Counted from the stretch's first letter, positions 1 to 6,296 are shown. The stretch: DNA of 7,260 nt from an uncultured Alphaproteobacteria bacterium (GCA_902595525.1 CACJQJ010000017.1:1-7260); one strand, 5' to 3'. Translations and numbers: made by a program. The notes: a model not told the origin generated them from the sequence alone.

Positions 1-1227
1 TATAAAGATGAAACACTATTTGAATATTTAGAATCTGTAAATGTTAAATCTGCAAAAAATTCAAAATTTATCTATCCAGTTCAAAGAGTTAATAGACCAA
101 ATTTAAATTTTAGAGGGTTTTCAGGAACAGTATCTTCTGGTCAGATCAATGTTGGTGATGAAATTATAAACATTCCATCAAATCAAAAAGCCAAAGTAAA
201 AGAAATTTATTTAGGAAAAAAGTCAATAAAAACAGCTTTTATCAATAACAGCGTGACATTAACATTAAATAAGGAAATTGATATTTCCAGAGGGGATGTA
301 ATATGTAAAAACAATTCCCCTATAGAAACCTCAGGTCAATTTAATATAAATATGATTTGGATGGGTTATGAAAAATGCTTTTCTGGCAGAACTTATATTG
401 GAAAAATTCATAATTTTACAGGTAGTGTTAAAATCTTAAGTATCAAAAAACTTTATAATGTAAACAGCTTGGAGCATAAGCCAAGTACAGAATTAAAACT
501 GAATGATGTTGCTGAGGTTACTATATCATTTAATAAAAATATCCCTTATTCAAATTATAAAGATGATAAAACTACAGGCTCAATGATATTTATAGATCCT
601 TTAACAAATCAAACAATAGGTGTAGGTATGATAAACTTTTCTCTTCGTAGATCACAAAATATTCAATTTCAAAACTTAACCATCAATAAGAATTTAAGAG
701 AAAAGATTAATGGTCATAAAGGGCAAGTGCTGTGGATGACCGGTCTTTCAGGATCAGGAAAATCCACTATAGCTAATGAACTAGAAAAAATATTATATTC
801 TCAAGGTAAAAAAACATACATTCTTGATGGAGATAATATACGACACGGTTTAAATAGAGATTTGGGTTTCACTGACAAAGATAGAGTCGAAAATATAAGG
901 CGAGTTGCAGAGGTGGCAAAACTTATGTGTGATGCTGGACTAATTGTGATCACTGCTTTTATATCACCATTTAGATTAGAAAGAGAAATGGCACGATCAC
1001 TTTTCGAAAAAAACAATTTTAAAGAAATTTATATTTCAACTCCTTTAAAAGTTGCTGAAAAAAGAGACCCAAAAGGTTTATATAAAAAGGCGAGACAGGG
1101 TAAAATACCGAATTTCACAGGGATAGACAGTATCTATGAAAAGCCTACAAATCCTGAATTGGAAATTGATACCTCTAGAGTTTCTTTAAGTAAGGCTGTA
1201 AAAAAAATATTGAATATTATTACTTAA
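1..1227 (+). CDS. cysNC: Bifunctional sulfate adenylyltransferase subunit 1 / APS kinase (CysNC), 3' part, start outside window
   Basis: Sulfate activation enzyme. The CysN half, with CysD, makes APS from ATP and sulfate; the CysC half phosphorylates APS to PAPS in the cytosol. Frame 1 is open from the window edge, so 408 C-terminal residues are visible and the GTPase domain lies off the left end. Visible residues about 20-100 are the EF-Tu-like domain II of CysN (FPVQ-type stretch, then [11 protein letters not shown] and the ISRGDV motif). About 105-215 is domain III. From about 228 comes APS kinase: Walker [10 protein letters not shown] (codons 248-256), [28 protein letters not shown], the AFISPFR loop, [12 protein letters not shown] and [12 protein letters not shown]. 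All these APS kinase motifs are intact, so both halves look functional. The stop overlaps the convergent DUF2141 gene by 8 bp. Family assignment is firm. Whether the PAPS serves sulfate assimilation or sulfation cannot be told, because cysD, cysH and cysI are not in view. Confidence 0.95.
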   Translation, partial: YKDETLFEYLESVNVKSAKNSKFIYPVQRVNRPNLNFRGFSGTVSSGQINVGDEIINIPSNQKAKVKEIYLGKKSIKTAFINNSVTLTLNKEIDISRGDVICKNNSPIETSGQFNINMIWMGYEKCFSGRTYIGKIHNFTGSVKILSIKKLYNVNSLEHKPSTELKLNDVAEVTISFNKNIPYSNYKDDKTTGSMIFIDPLTNQTIGVGMINFSLRRSQNIQFQNLTINKNLREKINGHKGQVLWMTGLSGSGKSTIANELEKILYSQGKKTYILDGDNIRHGLNRDLGFTDKDRVENIRRVAEVAKLMCDAGLIVITAFISPFRLEREMARSLFEKNNFKEIYISTPLKVAEKRDPKGLYKKARQGKIPNFTGIDSIYEKPTNPELEIDTSRVSLSKAVKKILNIIT

Positions 1228-1660
1228 GTCGAATTTCCAATTGTTGAAATTTAGTCATATCAAAAACTATGTTTTCAAAAACAACATCCTCAAAATTTAA
1301 ATTAGGGTTTAATGAAAACCCGAATGGTTCTAGAGGTTGACCTTTAAAATCTCTTGAAAATTCTCCATTTCCATCAGTATCTTGAAAAGCAAATAAACCA
1401 ATATTGATATGTGGGAATGCTTTTAAATTAATCTTATTAAATTTGTTAATATCCTTTTCTACAACGATAAATAGGGGTGCGGAATTTTCCTCAAAATAAT
1501 ATTTCCTGTCATACCCTAAGATGTGAATTGGACTATTAGCGTCAACAAATCCTGTTACCTTAGCTGTAAGGTGGTCAGAATGTGAGTAACTTATTAAAAA
1601 AAAAGCTTGAAAAGCAACAAGATAAATGACCTTTGAAAAATTAACTTTTTGCCTGTGCAT
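1220..1660 (-). CDS. DUF2141 family secreted protein
   Basis: A 146-aa protein of unknown function. The ATG at 1660 is preferred over a TTG at 1705 because it places a short basic n-region (HRQK...K) directly before a hydrophobic stretch (residues 11-26), giving a normal Sec signal peptide. The mature part is beta-rich. It contains the DUF2141 hallmark at residues 92-116: [12 protein letters not shown], then [12 protein letters not shown], which resembles the family pattern HDxNGNGxLDxNxxGxPxEGYGFS. The DxDGNGE segment looks like a calcium loop, but binding is not shown for the family as far as I know. FEDVVFEN (residues 123-130) matches the family's conserved FEDA-type end. Typical members are about 140-160 aa, so this is full length. 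It is convergent with cysNC, with which it shares 8 bp. No clear ribosome-binding site is visible at either candidate start. Confidence 0.82.
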   Translation of the reverse strand: MHRQKVNFSKVIYLVAFQAFFLISYSHSDHLTAKVTGFVDANSPIHILGYDRKYYFEENSAPLFIVVEKDINKFNKINLKAFPHINIGLFAFQDTDGNGEFSRDFKGQPLEPFGFSLNPNLNFEDVVFENIVFDMTKFQQLEIRLK

Positions 1661-1829
1661 AACTTTTGAAAGATTAATGTTTTTTCTCAAAAATTGCACA
1701 AACAATTTGATTAAATCTACTGAAAGAGAACAAACTACAAAAAAATCTTGATAAATATAGTTTTTTTAAAAAAAAAAGTGTCCAAAACTATCATGATTTA
1801 ATTAATAATCTAGATGCATTCTAAATATA

Positions 1830-1838
1830 TGTGGATAA
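1830..1838 (-). promoter_or_regulatory. Perfect DnaA-box 9-mer, isolated
   Basis: On the minus strand this reads TTATCCACA, identical to the strong DnaA-box consensus. It lies in the divergent spacer between the DUF2141 and DUF1330 genes, about 30 bp before the DUF1330 start. A T7/A10 tract (1761-1777) lies some 50 bp away. No second clear box is visible nearby, so this could be a DnaA-responsive site or chance; it is not enough to call an origin. Confidence 0.25.
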
Positions 1839-1870
1839 CTCTGTTTAAAAATATTAACTTCTTTGGGATT

Positions 1871-2161
1871 ATGAAAAAAGGATACATTATTGTGAGGGTT
1901 TGTATTCTCGACTCTAATCTATTTCAACAATATCCTCCCTTATCAACAGAAGTGATGAATAAGTATGGTGGTAAGTACATAATTAGAGGTGGGAAAACTG
2001 ATGTTTTAGAGGGGGAATGGCCTGTAGACAGAACTACCGTAGTAGAGTTTGAAAGCTTTGAAAATGCTAAAAAATGTTATGAGTCTGTTGAATACTCAAA
2101 GGCTATGAAAATCAGGCAAAAAAGTACAAAAAGTGACCTTATATTGATAGAGGGATATTAA
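1871..2161 (+). CDS. DUF1330 family protein
   Basis: A small cytosolic protein of 96 aa with a ferredoxin-like (dimeric alpha/beta barrel) fold expected from its family; function unknown. The frame is open from an ATG at 1814, but the ATG at 1871 is preferred because the product then begins MKKGYIIVRV, as DUF1330 proteins do, and has the usual length of about 95 aa. Visible family features are KYGGKYIIRGG (31-41), the LEGEWPVDRTTVVEF segment (46-60), SFENAKKCYESVEY (62-75) and the terminal DLILIEGY. Upstream there is only a weak purine-rich TTTGGGA. The stop codon shares the bases TTAA with the stop of the convergent DUF1192 gene. It is the only plus-strand gene between the DUF2141 and DUF1192/PhyH genes, so it is probably transcribed alone. 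Confidence 0.85.
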   Translation: MKKGYIIVRVCILDSNLFQQYPPLSTEVMNKYGGKYIIRGGKTDVLEGEWPVDRTTVVEFESFENAKKCYESVEYSKAMKIRQKSTKSDLILIEGY

Positions 2162-2334
2162 TTCTTTATAAAAAATTGATCGGCTAATTTGAGTTTTTCT
2201 TTTTTCTTTTTCAATAAAGTCTCAAGGTTTTTGATTTCTAATTTATGATTGCCAATCATCTCCTCAATTTCTTCAACACTCAAATCATCTAAATCAATTG
2301 GTTTTATTTTTTTTGGCTCTTCTTCATCAAACAT
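2158..2334 (-). CDS. DUF1192 family small protein
   Basis: A 58-aa soluble acidic/basic protein of unknown function. It matches the DUF1192 layout: an acidic N-terminus (MFDEEEPKK, residues 1-9), then DLDDLSVEEIEEMI (14-27), then a charged helix predicted to form a coiled coil (about 19-50), ending ADQFF. The frame is open to 2382, but the ATG at 2334 is chosen because the protein then starts like the family and because the best Shine-Dalgarno site in this window, GGAAGGAT, lies about 9 nt before it. The first 8 bases (ATGTTTGA) overlap the end of the PhyH gene, so the two are probably translationally coupled. The stop is shared in TTAA with the convergent DUF1330 gene, leaving no room for an intergenic terminator. 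DUF1192 is found mainly in Alphaproteobacteria, which supports the taxonomic guess. Confidence 0.8.
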   Translation of the reverse strand: MFDEEEPKKIKPIDLDDLSVEEIEEMIGNHKLEIKNLETLLKKKKEKLKLADQFFIKN

Positions 2335-3166
2335 TTGTTCTATATCCTTCCTTTGTCCAAATAATTGGAAAAAAACTTTCATCTAACTCATCTGTTTCTA
2401 ATTTTTTATATTTTTTGTAAATTCTCGCTGTACCTCCTGTGTTTGTAGGATGAAACTTTGAGTCAGAAGGAACGCAATGAGCAACTATTGCTCTTCTATT
2501 ACTGTTTGTATTATTAATACCTGATCCATGCCAAGTGTATCCATGATGAAATGCTACTCCACCTGCTGGAACTTCAACATATTGAATTTGAATTTCTTTA
2601 TTTAATTTTGAAGCATATTCATTTAACTCTTTTTTATAATCTCTAGGAAAATGAAACTGTCCTTTAGGGGGACTTAATCCCCAAAGGTGTGATCCTTTTA
2701 CATATTCTAGTGTCCCTTTCTCTTTATCGACATTATCGATGGGTATCCAACATGTCATCATAGTTTGCGGTACAATCCAATCATCGTATGCAGCATCTTG
2801 GTGGTAAGCTAGAGTTTTACCTCCAGGTGGTTTCCATAAAACATTGTCTTGTAAAAGTCTTGATCCGCTCCAGCCCATTAGTTCAGCACAAGCTTTTCCT
2901 AAAAATTCATTACAAACTATTTCCTTTATAGAATTATCTGATTTCCAAGCGTTACAAATTTGTCTAGTAACATCTTTCGGTCCACTTTCAAACTTCCAAT
3001 TCCACTCGTCAGGCTCAATACCTGTTTCAAAGTTTCCATTAAATAAACTCTGAAACCTCTCATACAATCGCTCAAAATGGGTCTTATCAAGAAAGCTCTC
3101 AATAATCAAAAAACCATTTTTTTGAAAATCTTTTTTTTGATCCTCATTTAAAGAAATTTCTATCAT
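2327..3166 (-). CDS. Phytanoyl-CoA dioxygenase (PhyH) family Fe(II)/2-oxoglutarate oxygenase
   Basis: A cytosolic non-haem iron oxygenase of 279 aa that would hydroxylate a small substrate using O2 and 2-oxoglutarate. The jelly-roll metal triad is visible: H122 and D124 in YHQDAAYDDW, and H213 in YTWHGSG, with R224/R225 about 11 residues later as the expected 2-oxoglutarate-binding arginine. Other PhyH-type features are an N-terminal helix running into 'NGFLIIESFLD' (17-27), WIPIDNVDKEKGTLEYVKGSH (140-160) and PAGGVAFHHG (200-209). The length is normal for the family. The ATG at 3166 is preceded by a weak GGGTGA about 13 nt upstream. The 3' end overlaps the DUF1192 start by 8 bp, so it is first in a two-gene unit. 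The substrate cannot be read from the sequence; the family includes ectoine hydroxylase and many uncharacterised marine members. Confidence 0.88.
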   Translation of the reverse strand: MIEISLNEDQKKDFQKNGFLIIESFLDKTHFERLYERFQSLFNGNFETGIEPDEWNWKFESGPKDVTRQICNAWKSDNSIKEIVCNEFLGKACAELMGWSGSRLLQDNVLWKPPGGKTLAYHQDAAYDDWIVPQTMMTCWIPIDNVDKEKGTLEYVKGSHLWGLSPPKGQFHFPRDYKKELNEYASKLNKEIQIQYVEVPAGGVAFHHGYTWHGSGINNTNSNRRAIVAHCVPSDSKFHPTNTGGTARIYKKYKKLETDELDESFFPIIWTKEGYRTNV

Positions 3167-3221
3167 AATAAAAATTTTATCACCCTTTATGAAATATATT
3201 TTAGATTATCATTTAAATAAA

Positions 3222-3249
3222 TTGACATTTTTGTTAGATTTCTGATAAT
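3222..3249 (+). promoter_or_regulatory. Sigma-70-type promoter for the small lipoprotein gene
   Basis: A perfect -35 box TTGACA (3222-3227) is followed by a 16-nt spacer and GATAAT (3244-3249, five of six matches to TATAAT). Transcription would be expected to start near 3256, which is the A of the lipoprotein ATG, so the transcript may be leaderless. In such A+T-rich DNA -10 matches are common by chance; the exact TTGACA is what makes this one credible. Confidence 0.5.
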
Positions 3250-3255
3250 CCACTA

Positions 3256-3420
3256 ATGTCAAAAAAACTAATATTAATCATACTTTCCTCATTTTTTTTA
3301 ATCACTAGTTGCGCAACTGTTAGCGAAAAAGCTAATGATGCTTACGATACTGTAGCGGGAGCCGTATCTAAAGGTTATAACAAAGTTAAAGATACAGTAA
3401 CCGGCGGCGACGACGATTAA
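3256..3420 (+). CDS. Small lipoprotein (54 aa)
   Basis: A short gene reading MSKKLILIILSSFFLITSC and then a small polar domain. The signal peptide has two lysines, a hydrophobic core (residues 5-16) and a lipobox ITSC with the lipidated cysteine at 19, so a mature lipoprotein of about 36 residues is expected, anchored to the inner or outer membrane. The mature part (ATVSEKANDAY, then VAGAVSKGYNKVKDTVTG) looks like one amphipathic helix, with an acidic GGDDD tail. The helical arrangement resembles entericidin-like or stress-induced small lipoproteins, but I do not recognise a specific family. The end of the gene is notably richer in G+C than its surroundings. It begins the plus-strand cluster: a 53-nt gap leads to the glutamine amidotransferase gene. 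No ribosome-binding site is present, consistent with a leaderless start. Confidence 0.75.
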   Translation: MSKKLILIILSSFFLITSCATVSEKANDAYDTVAGAVSKGYNKVKDTVTGGDDD

Positions 3421-3473
3421 GTTTAGCGCTTTACAGGGCGTACCCTTTACTGAGTTCAAATTAATTTAATTTA

Positions 3474-4199
3474 ATGAAATTTATATCTCTACAACATATA
3501 TCAATTGAGGATCCAGGAACGTTTAAAGATTTTCTTATTGAAGATGGTCATAGTATAATAACTATCCAATTGGATGAGGGCGATAGTATTCCGAAAAATT
3601 TAGATGAATTTGACGCTATGCTTTGTATGGGTGGGCCTATGGATACATTTATGGAAGACCAATATCCGTGGTTAGTAGCTGAAAAAAAAGCAATAGGCGA
3701 ATACGTTTTAAATCTTAAAAAACCTTTTTTAGGGTTTTGTTTAGGATGTCAACTTTTAGGTGAGGTATTGGGAGGAAAGGTAGTTGAGTCTAAACCGCCT
3801 GAAATTGGTGTGTTGGATATTAACATTGAAGCAAGTGCAAAAGAAGACCATATTTTTAATTTTCTTCCAAATAAAATAAAAGCATTGCAATGGCATTCTT
3901 ATGAAGTGGTAGGTTTGGAGAATAACTCTAAAGTTAATATTATAGGTACCTCGCCCTCAACAAAATATCAAATATTTGGTTATGATAAATATGCCTATGG
4001 AATTCAATTTCATTTAGAAATTCGAAAAACCACTGTTGATGATTGGGCTCAAGTTCCTGAATATAAAAATGCTCTCGAAAAATCACTTGGAGCCGATGCC
4101 TTACCTCAAATGAAAGATATGGTAGCTAAAGAAATTGATACTATGGTGATGCAGTGCAACCAATTGTATAAAAATTTCGTTAAAATAACTAATAATTAG
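3474..4199 (+). CDS. Class I glutamine amidotransferase-like protein
   Basis: A stand-alone GATase domain of 241 aa, expected to release ammonia from glutamine (or hydrolyse a gamma-glutamyl amide) in the cytosol. The catalytic triad is visible: C89 in the nucleophile elbow GFCLGCQLLG (87-96, pattern GxCxGxQ), and H180 and E182 in GIQFHLEI. MGGPMDTFMEDQYPWL (52-67) and LQWHSYEV (138-145) match the GMP-synthase-like branch of class I amidotransferases. It is not GMP synthase, since no ATP pyrophosphatase or dimerisation domain follows; the last 60 residues are a helical tail. The acceptor enzyme or substrate is unknown; related stand-alone proteins are often annotated simply as type 1 glutamine amidotransferases. 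No Shine-Dalgarno site precedes the ATG. The downstream hydrolase gene starts 22 nt after the stop, so co-transcription is likely. Confidence 0.85.
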   Translation: MKFISLQHISIEDPGTFKDFLIEDGHSIITIQLDEGDSIPKNLDEFDAMLCMGGPMDTFMEDQYPWLVAEKKAIGEYVLNLKKPFLGFCLGCQLLGEVLGGKVVESKPPEIGVLDINIEASAKEDHIFNFLPNKIKALQWHSYEVVGLENNSKVNIIGTSPSTKYQIFGYDKYAYGIQFHLEIRKTTVDDWAQVPEYKNALEKSLGADALPQMKDMVAKEIDTMVMQCNQLYKNFVKITNN

Positions 4200-4221
4200 T
4201 TTTTTTATTAAATTAATTTAG

Positions 4222-5259
4222 ATGCACAGAAGAGATTTTATAAAAAGGGTTATATTTTTTTCATTATCCTTTGTAATTCTAAAGACAAAAATTATGGCAA
4301 ACTCACTCTTTAAACCTTTCAATCTAGTAGATGGGGTCTTTGTCAATAACTACGTTTCACATAAAAGTAGTTTCAAAGATTTTTGGAAATGGAGGAGGGA
4401 ATCAAATAAGCCCGAACCTATTGCGTTTCCTATCATTGAAAATGACCCTGAATATTTAAAATCTAATAAATCTAAAAAAACAATTACTTGGATTGGTCAT
4501 TCAACTTTTTTAATACAAATTGATGGTGTAAATATATTAACTGACCCCCATTTCACTAAAAGAGCTTCTCCTCTAAGTTTCATGGGGCCTTCAAGAACAA
4601 CATCTCCTGGATTAAAAATAGAGGAACTACCGTTTATTGACTTTGTTTTAATTTCACATAATCACTACGACCATCTAGACTCAAAGACTATCCAGCTTTT
4701 ATTAAAAAAACAAAATGTAAATCAACCTACATTTTTTGTACCACTAAAATTAAGAAATATTTTATCAAAATTAGGTGCGAGAAATGTCATGGAGCATGAA
4801 TGGTGGCAAATGAGTCAGTTCAAAAATTTAGAAATTCATTCTGTCCCAGTGCAACATTGGAGTAAAAGATCTTTTAACGATACCAATAAAACACTTTGGT
4901 GTGGTTGGGTTGTTAAATCAAAAAATTTTAAGTATTTTTTTGTAGGCGATACTGGATATTCAAAAGATTTTAAGGATATTCAAAAAAAATTTGGATCGTT
5001 TGACTTATCAACAATACCCATAGGGGCATATGCTCCAAGGTGGTTTATGAAAGACTCACATTGTAATGTGGAAGAGGCAATTCAAATTCACAAAGATATT
5101 AGATCTAAAAAATCTATAGCTATGCATTGGGGAACATTTCAATTGACAGATGAACCGATGGATGAGCCTATAAAATTACTTCAAGAACTGACTAAACAGT
5201 TAAAGATAAGCAAAGATGAGTTTTCTTATATGACTCACGGTCAAACAAAGAAAATTTAG
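4222..5259 (+). CDS. NAPE-PLD-like metallo-beta-lactamase-fold hydrolase with Tat-type signal
   Basis: A 345-aa binuclear zinc hydrolase of the Lactamase_B_2 group, closest in visible motifs to N-acyl-phosphatidylethanolamine phospholipase D. Metal ligands are all present: H146, H148, D150 and H151 (SHNHYDHLD), H212 (VQHWS), D243 (VGDTG) and H302 (MHWGTF). The stretch IPIGAYAPRWFM (266-276) and H280 also match what I recall of mammalian NAPE-PLD, as does WIGHSTFLIQIDGVNILTDP. The N-terminus HRRDFIK followed by a hydrophobic run (10-20) looks like a twin-arginine signal, so folded, metal-loaded export to the periplasm is plausible; the cleavage site is unclear and it may remain anchored. It lies 22 nt after the amidotransferase gene. 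Its stop overlaps the convergent small membrane protein gene by 4 bp. The hydrolase class is firm; lipid substrate is inference, since UlaG-like lactonases share part of the fold. Confidence 0.88.
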   Translation: MHRRDFIKRVIFFSLSFVILKTKIMANSLFKPFNLVDGVFVNNYVSHKSSFKDFWKWRRESNKPEPIAFPIIENDPEYLKSNKSKKTITWIGHSTFLIQIDGVNILTDPHFTKRASPLSFMGPSRTTSPGLKIEELPFIDFVLISHNHYDHLDSKTIQLLLKKQNVNQPTFFVPLKLRNILSKLGARNVMEHEWWQMSQFKNLEIHSVPVQHWSKRSFNDTNKTLWCGWVVKSKNFKYFFVGDTGYSKDFKDIQKKFGSFDLSTIPIGAYAPRWFMKDSHCNVEEAIQIHKDIRSKKSIAMHWGTFQLTDEPMDEPIKLLQELTKQLKISKDEFSYMTHGQTKKI

Positions 5260-5432
5260 GTAAAATAATTATAGGCCTGATAAGACAGCGTAATTACAAT
5301 TACTATTAATGCCCATATACTTAAATTACTCAAAAACTGTTTTAAAGAAGAGTTTGTATCCAAAAAATGTGGTCCTACTAAAATCAGTAGACATACAAAA
5401 TAAATAATAGGCATTATGATTTCTGCTGACAT
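5256..5432 (-). CDS. Small two-helix membrane protein coupled to the ion channel gene
   Basis: A 58-aa protein beginning MSAEIIMPIIYF. It has two hydrophobic segments, about residues 5-21 and 38-50, separated by a polar stretch (HFLDTNSSLKQFLSN) and ending in an aromatic tail (YQAYNYF). The ATG overlaps the stop of the channel gene by one base (TAATG), a classic sign of translational coupling, and the stop falls exactly at the end of the convergent hydrolase gene (4-bp overlap), so the frame fills the gap between genes. I do not recognise a named family. The pattern LKQFLxNLxIWALIxI resembles the membrane-anchor part seen at the N-terminus of alphaproteobacterial retropepsin-like proteins, but no protease domain follows. 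It could be an accessory subunit of the channel; that is inference from gene order alone. Confidence 0.65.
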   Translation of the reverse strand: MSAEIIMPIIYFVCLLILVGPHFLDTNSSLKQFLSNLSIWALIVIVITLSYQAYNYFT

Positions 5433-6214
5433 TATTGATCTTTTTTTAGTTTATCTAAACTAATCTCCTCAGAAAATTGTTCGTTTAACTTTTCAGCATT
5501 ATTTCTTGTTTTTATCAAATCATCTTTTTTTTCGTTCTGATTTACAACTACATCAACCAAAATTGCTATCAGAAGATTTAACATTGTAATGGCACAGACA
5601 ATTATAAAACTAAAAAAATAAATCCATGCCCACCAATAAATATCTTGAAGAGGCAACATTACCTGCTCCCAAGATGATAATGTTAAAACTTGAAATAAAG
5701 TGATCATTGAAACCCCCACATCAGACCATCTCTCGGGTATGCTATTTGAAAAGACTATTGCTCCAATAGTTGCATAAATATAGAGAATTATGAAAAGCAG
5801 CAAACTTACATAAAAAACTCTTTTTAACGATCCAATCAAAGACTCAATGATTAATTTTAACTCAGGAATAATAGATATAACTCTCAAAACTCTAAATACT
5901 CTTAATAATCTCAAAAGAAGAAAACTGGAGTTGTTAGGTATTGGTATTAATGAGACCAAAACAATAAATGTGTCAAAAATATTCCAACCATTTTTAAAAA
6001 AATTTGATTTTTTCGGCTCTCCTGTAAAACGAATTGAAATTTCTATTACAAAAAAAATAGTTATTAAATAATCAAGATATTTAATGAGCTCTCTTGAGAA
6101 CTCTCCTAAATTATAAGTATTTAAACCGATAGTAAATGCATTAAATATGATGATAAATAAAACTGAGTATTGAAATAACTTGCTTTCTCTGATTTTAAAA
6201 AAGGTATGTTTCAT
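5432..6214 (-). CDS. NaChBac-type voltage-gated cation channel
   Basis: A 260-aa inner-membrane protein with one six-helix voltage-gated channel domain; four copies would form a pore. From ATG 6214: S1 about 13-33, S2 46-63 (E58), S3 76-92 (D81), S4 98-116 with four arginines three residues apart (R102, R105, R108, R111), S5 129-155, pore loop 168-190, S6 195-224 (NLLIAILVDVVV). A charged C-terminal helix (225-260) fits the coiled coil of bacterial sodium channels. The filter reads FQVLTLSSWEQ (174-184): a serine (S180) replaces the glutamate of TLESW, and E183 follows the tryptophan, so ion selectivity cannot be assumed to be sodium. The frame extends to a GTG at 6310, but that adds a 32-residue tail over a tRNA remnant and a candidate promoter, and bacterial channels normally start close to S1. 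It overlaps the next small gene by one base. Confidence 0.88.
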   Translation of the reverse strand: MKHTFFKIRESKLFQYSVLFIIIFNAFTIGLNTYNLGEFSRELIKYLDYLITIFFVIEISIRFTGEPKKSNFFKNGWNIFDTFIVLVSLIPIPNNSSFLLLRLLRVFRVLRVISIIPELKLIIESLIGSLKRVFYVSLLLFIILYIYATIGAIVFSNSIPERWSDVGVSMITLFQVLTLSSWEQVMLPLQDIYWWAWIYFFSFIIVCAITMLNLLIAILVDVVVNQNEKKDDLIKTRNNAEKLNEQFSEEISLDKLKKDQ

Positions 6215-6229
6215 AATTTTAAAGAATTT

Positions 6230-6258
6230 ATTATCCAAAAAAAGAGTATATAAATCAA
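6230..6258 (-). promoter_or_regulatory. Candidate promoter for the ion channel gene
   Basis: On the minus strand TTGATT (6253-6258) is followed by a 17-nt spacer and GATAAT (6230-6235). Initiation would fall near 6223, giving a leader of about 10 nt before the ATG at 6214. This supports ATG 6214 rather than GTG 6310 as the start. Matches are partial (four and five of six), so confidence is low in this A+T-rich spacer. Confidence 0.3.
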
Positions 6259-6263
6259 CTAAT

Positions 6264-6296
6264 GGTTCTGTGGTGAAACGGATATCACACTTGACT
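6264..6296 (+). pseudogene. 5' half of a tRNA gene (truncated at the anticodon loop)
   Basis: The 33 bases follow tRNA numbering without a break: GGTTCTG as acceptor 5' strand, T8 G9, D-stem GTGA paired with TCAC (6273-6276 with 6285-6288), D-loop AACGGATA containing A14, A15, G18, G19 and A21, A26, then CTTGA as the anticodon-stem 5' strand, C32 and T33. G10-C25 and the T11-A24 pair also fit. The sequence then departs from tRNA: the following bases do not pair with CTTGA and no T-arm (GTTCRA) follows. The GGATA D-loop resembles tRNA-Arg types, but with no anticodon the identity is open. CAAAACC at 6310-6316 could pair with six of the seven acceptor bases, probably by chance. It is likely a remnant left by recombination at the anticodon loop, in the spacer between the channel and endonuclease genes. 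Confidence 0.55.

Noticed and set aside
801..1016. 71-aa minus-strand open frame inside cysNC
   Set aside because: It lies antisense to the conserved APS kinase motifs and has no recognisable features of its own.
1661..1705. Start of the DUF2141 gene at TTG 1705
   Set aside because: A rare start codon that would put 15 extra residues before a normal signal peptide. ATG 1660 fits better.
1814..1870. Start of the DUF1330 gene at ATG 1814
   Set aside because: The extra 19 residues are not family-like and cover a DnaA-box match. The family start is MKKGYI at 1871.
1706..1870. Replication origin in the divergent spacer
   Set aside because: Only one DnaA box and a short A/T tract are visible, and no origin-linked genes flank it.
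2844..3053. 69-aa plus-strand open frame inside the PhyH gene
   Set aside because: Antisense shadow of the conserved oxygenase coding sequence.
3421..3473. Terminator or small RNA after the lipoprotein gene
   Set aside because: AGGG/CCCT (3435-3438 with 3443-3446) forms only four pairs around CGTA with no T-run. This is too weak to call.
5847..6071. 74-aa plus-strand open frame inside the channel gene
   Set aside because: Antisense shadow of S2-S4 of the channel.
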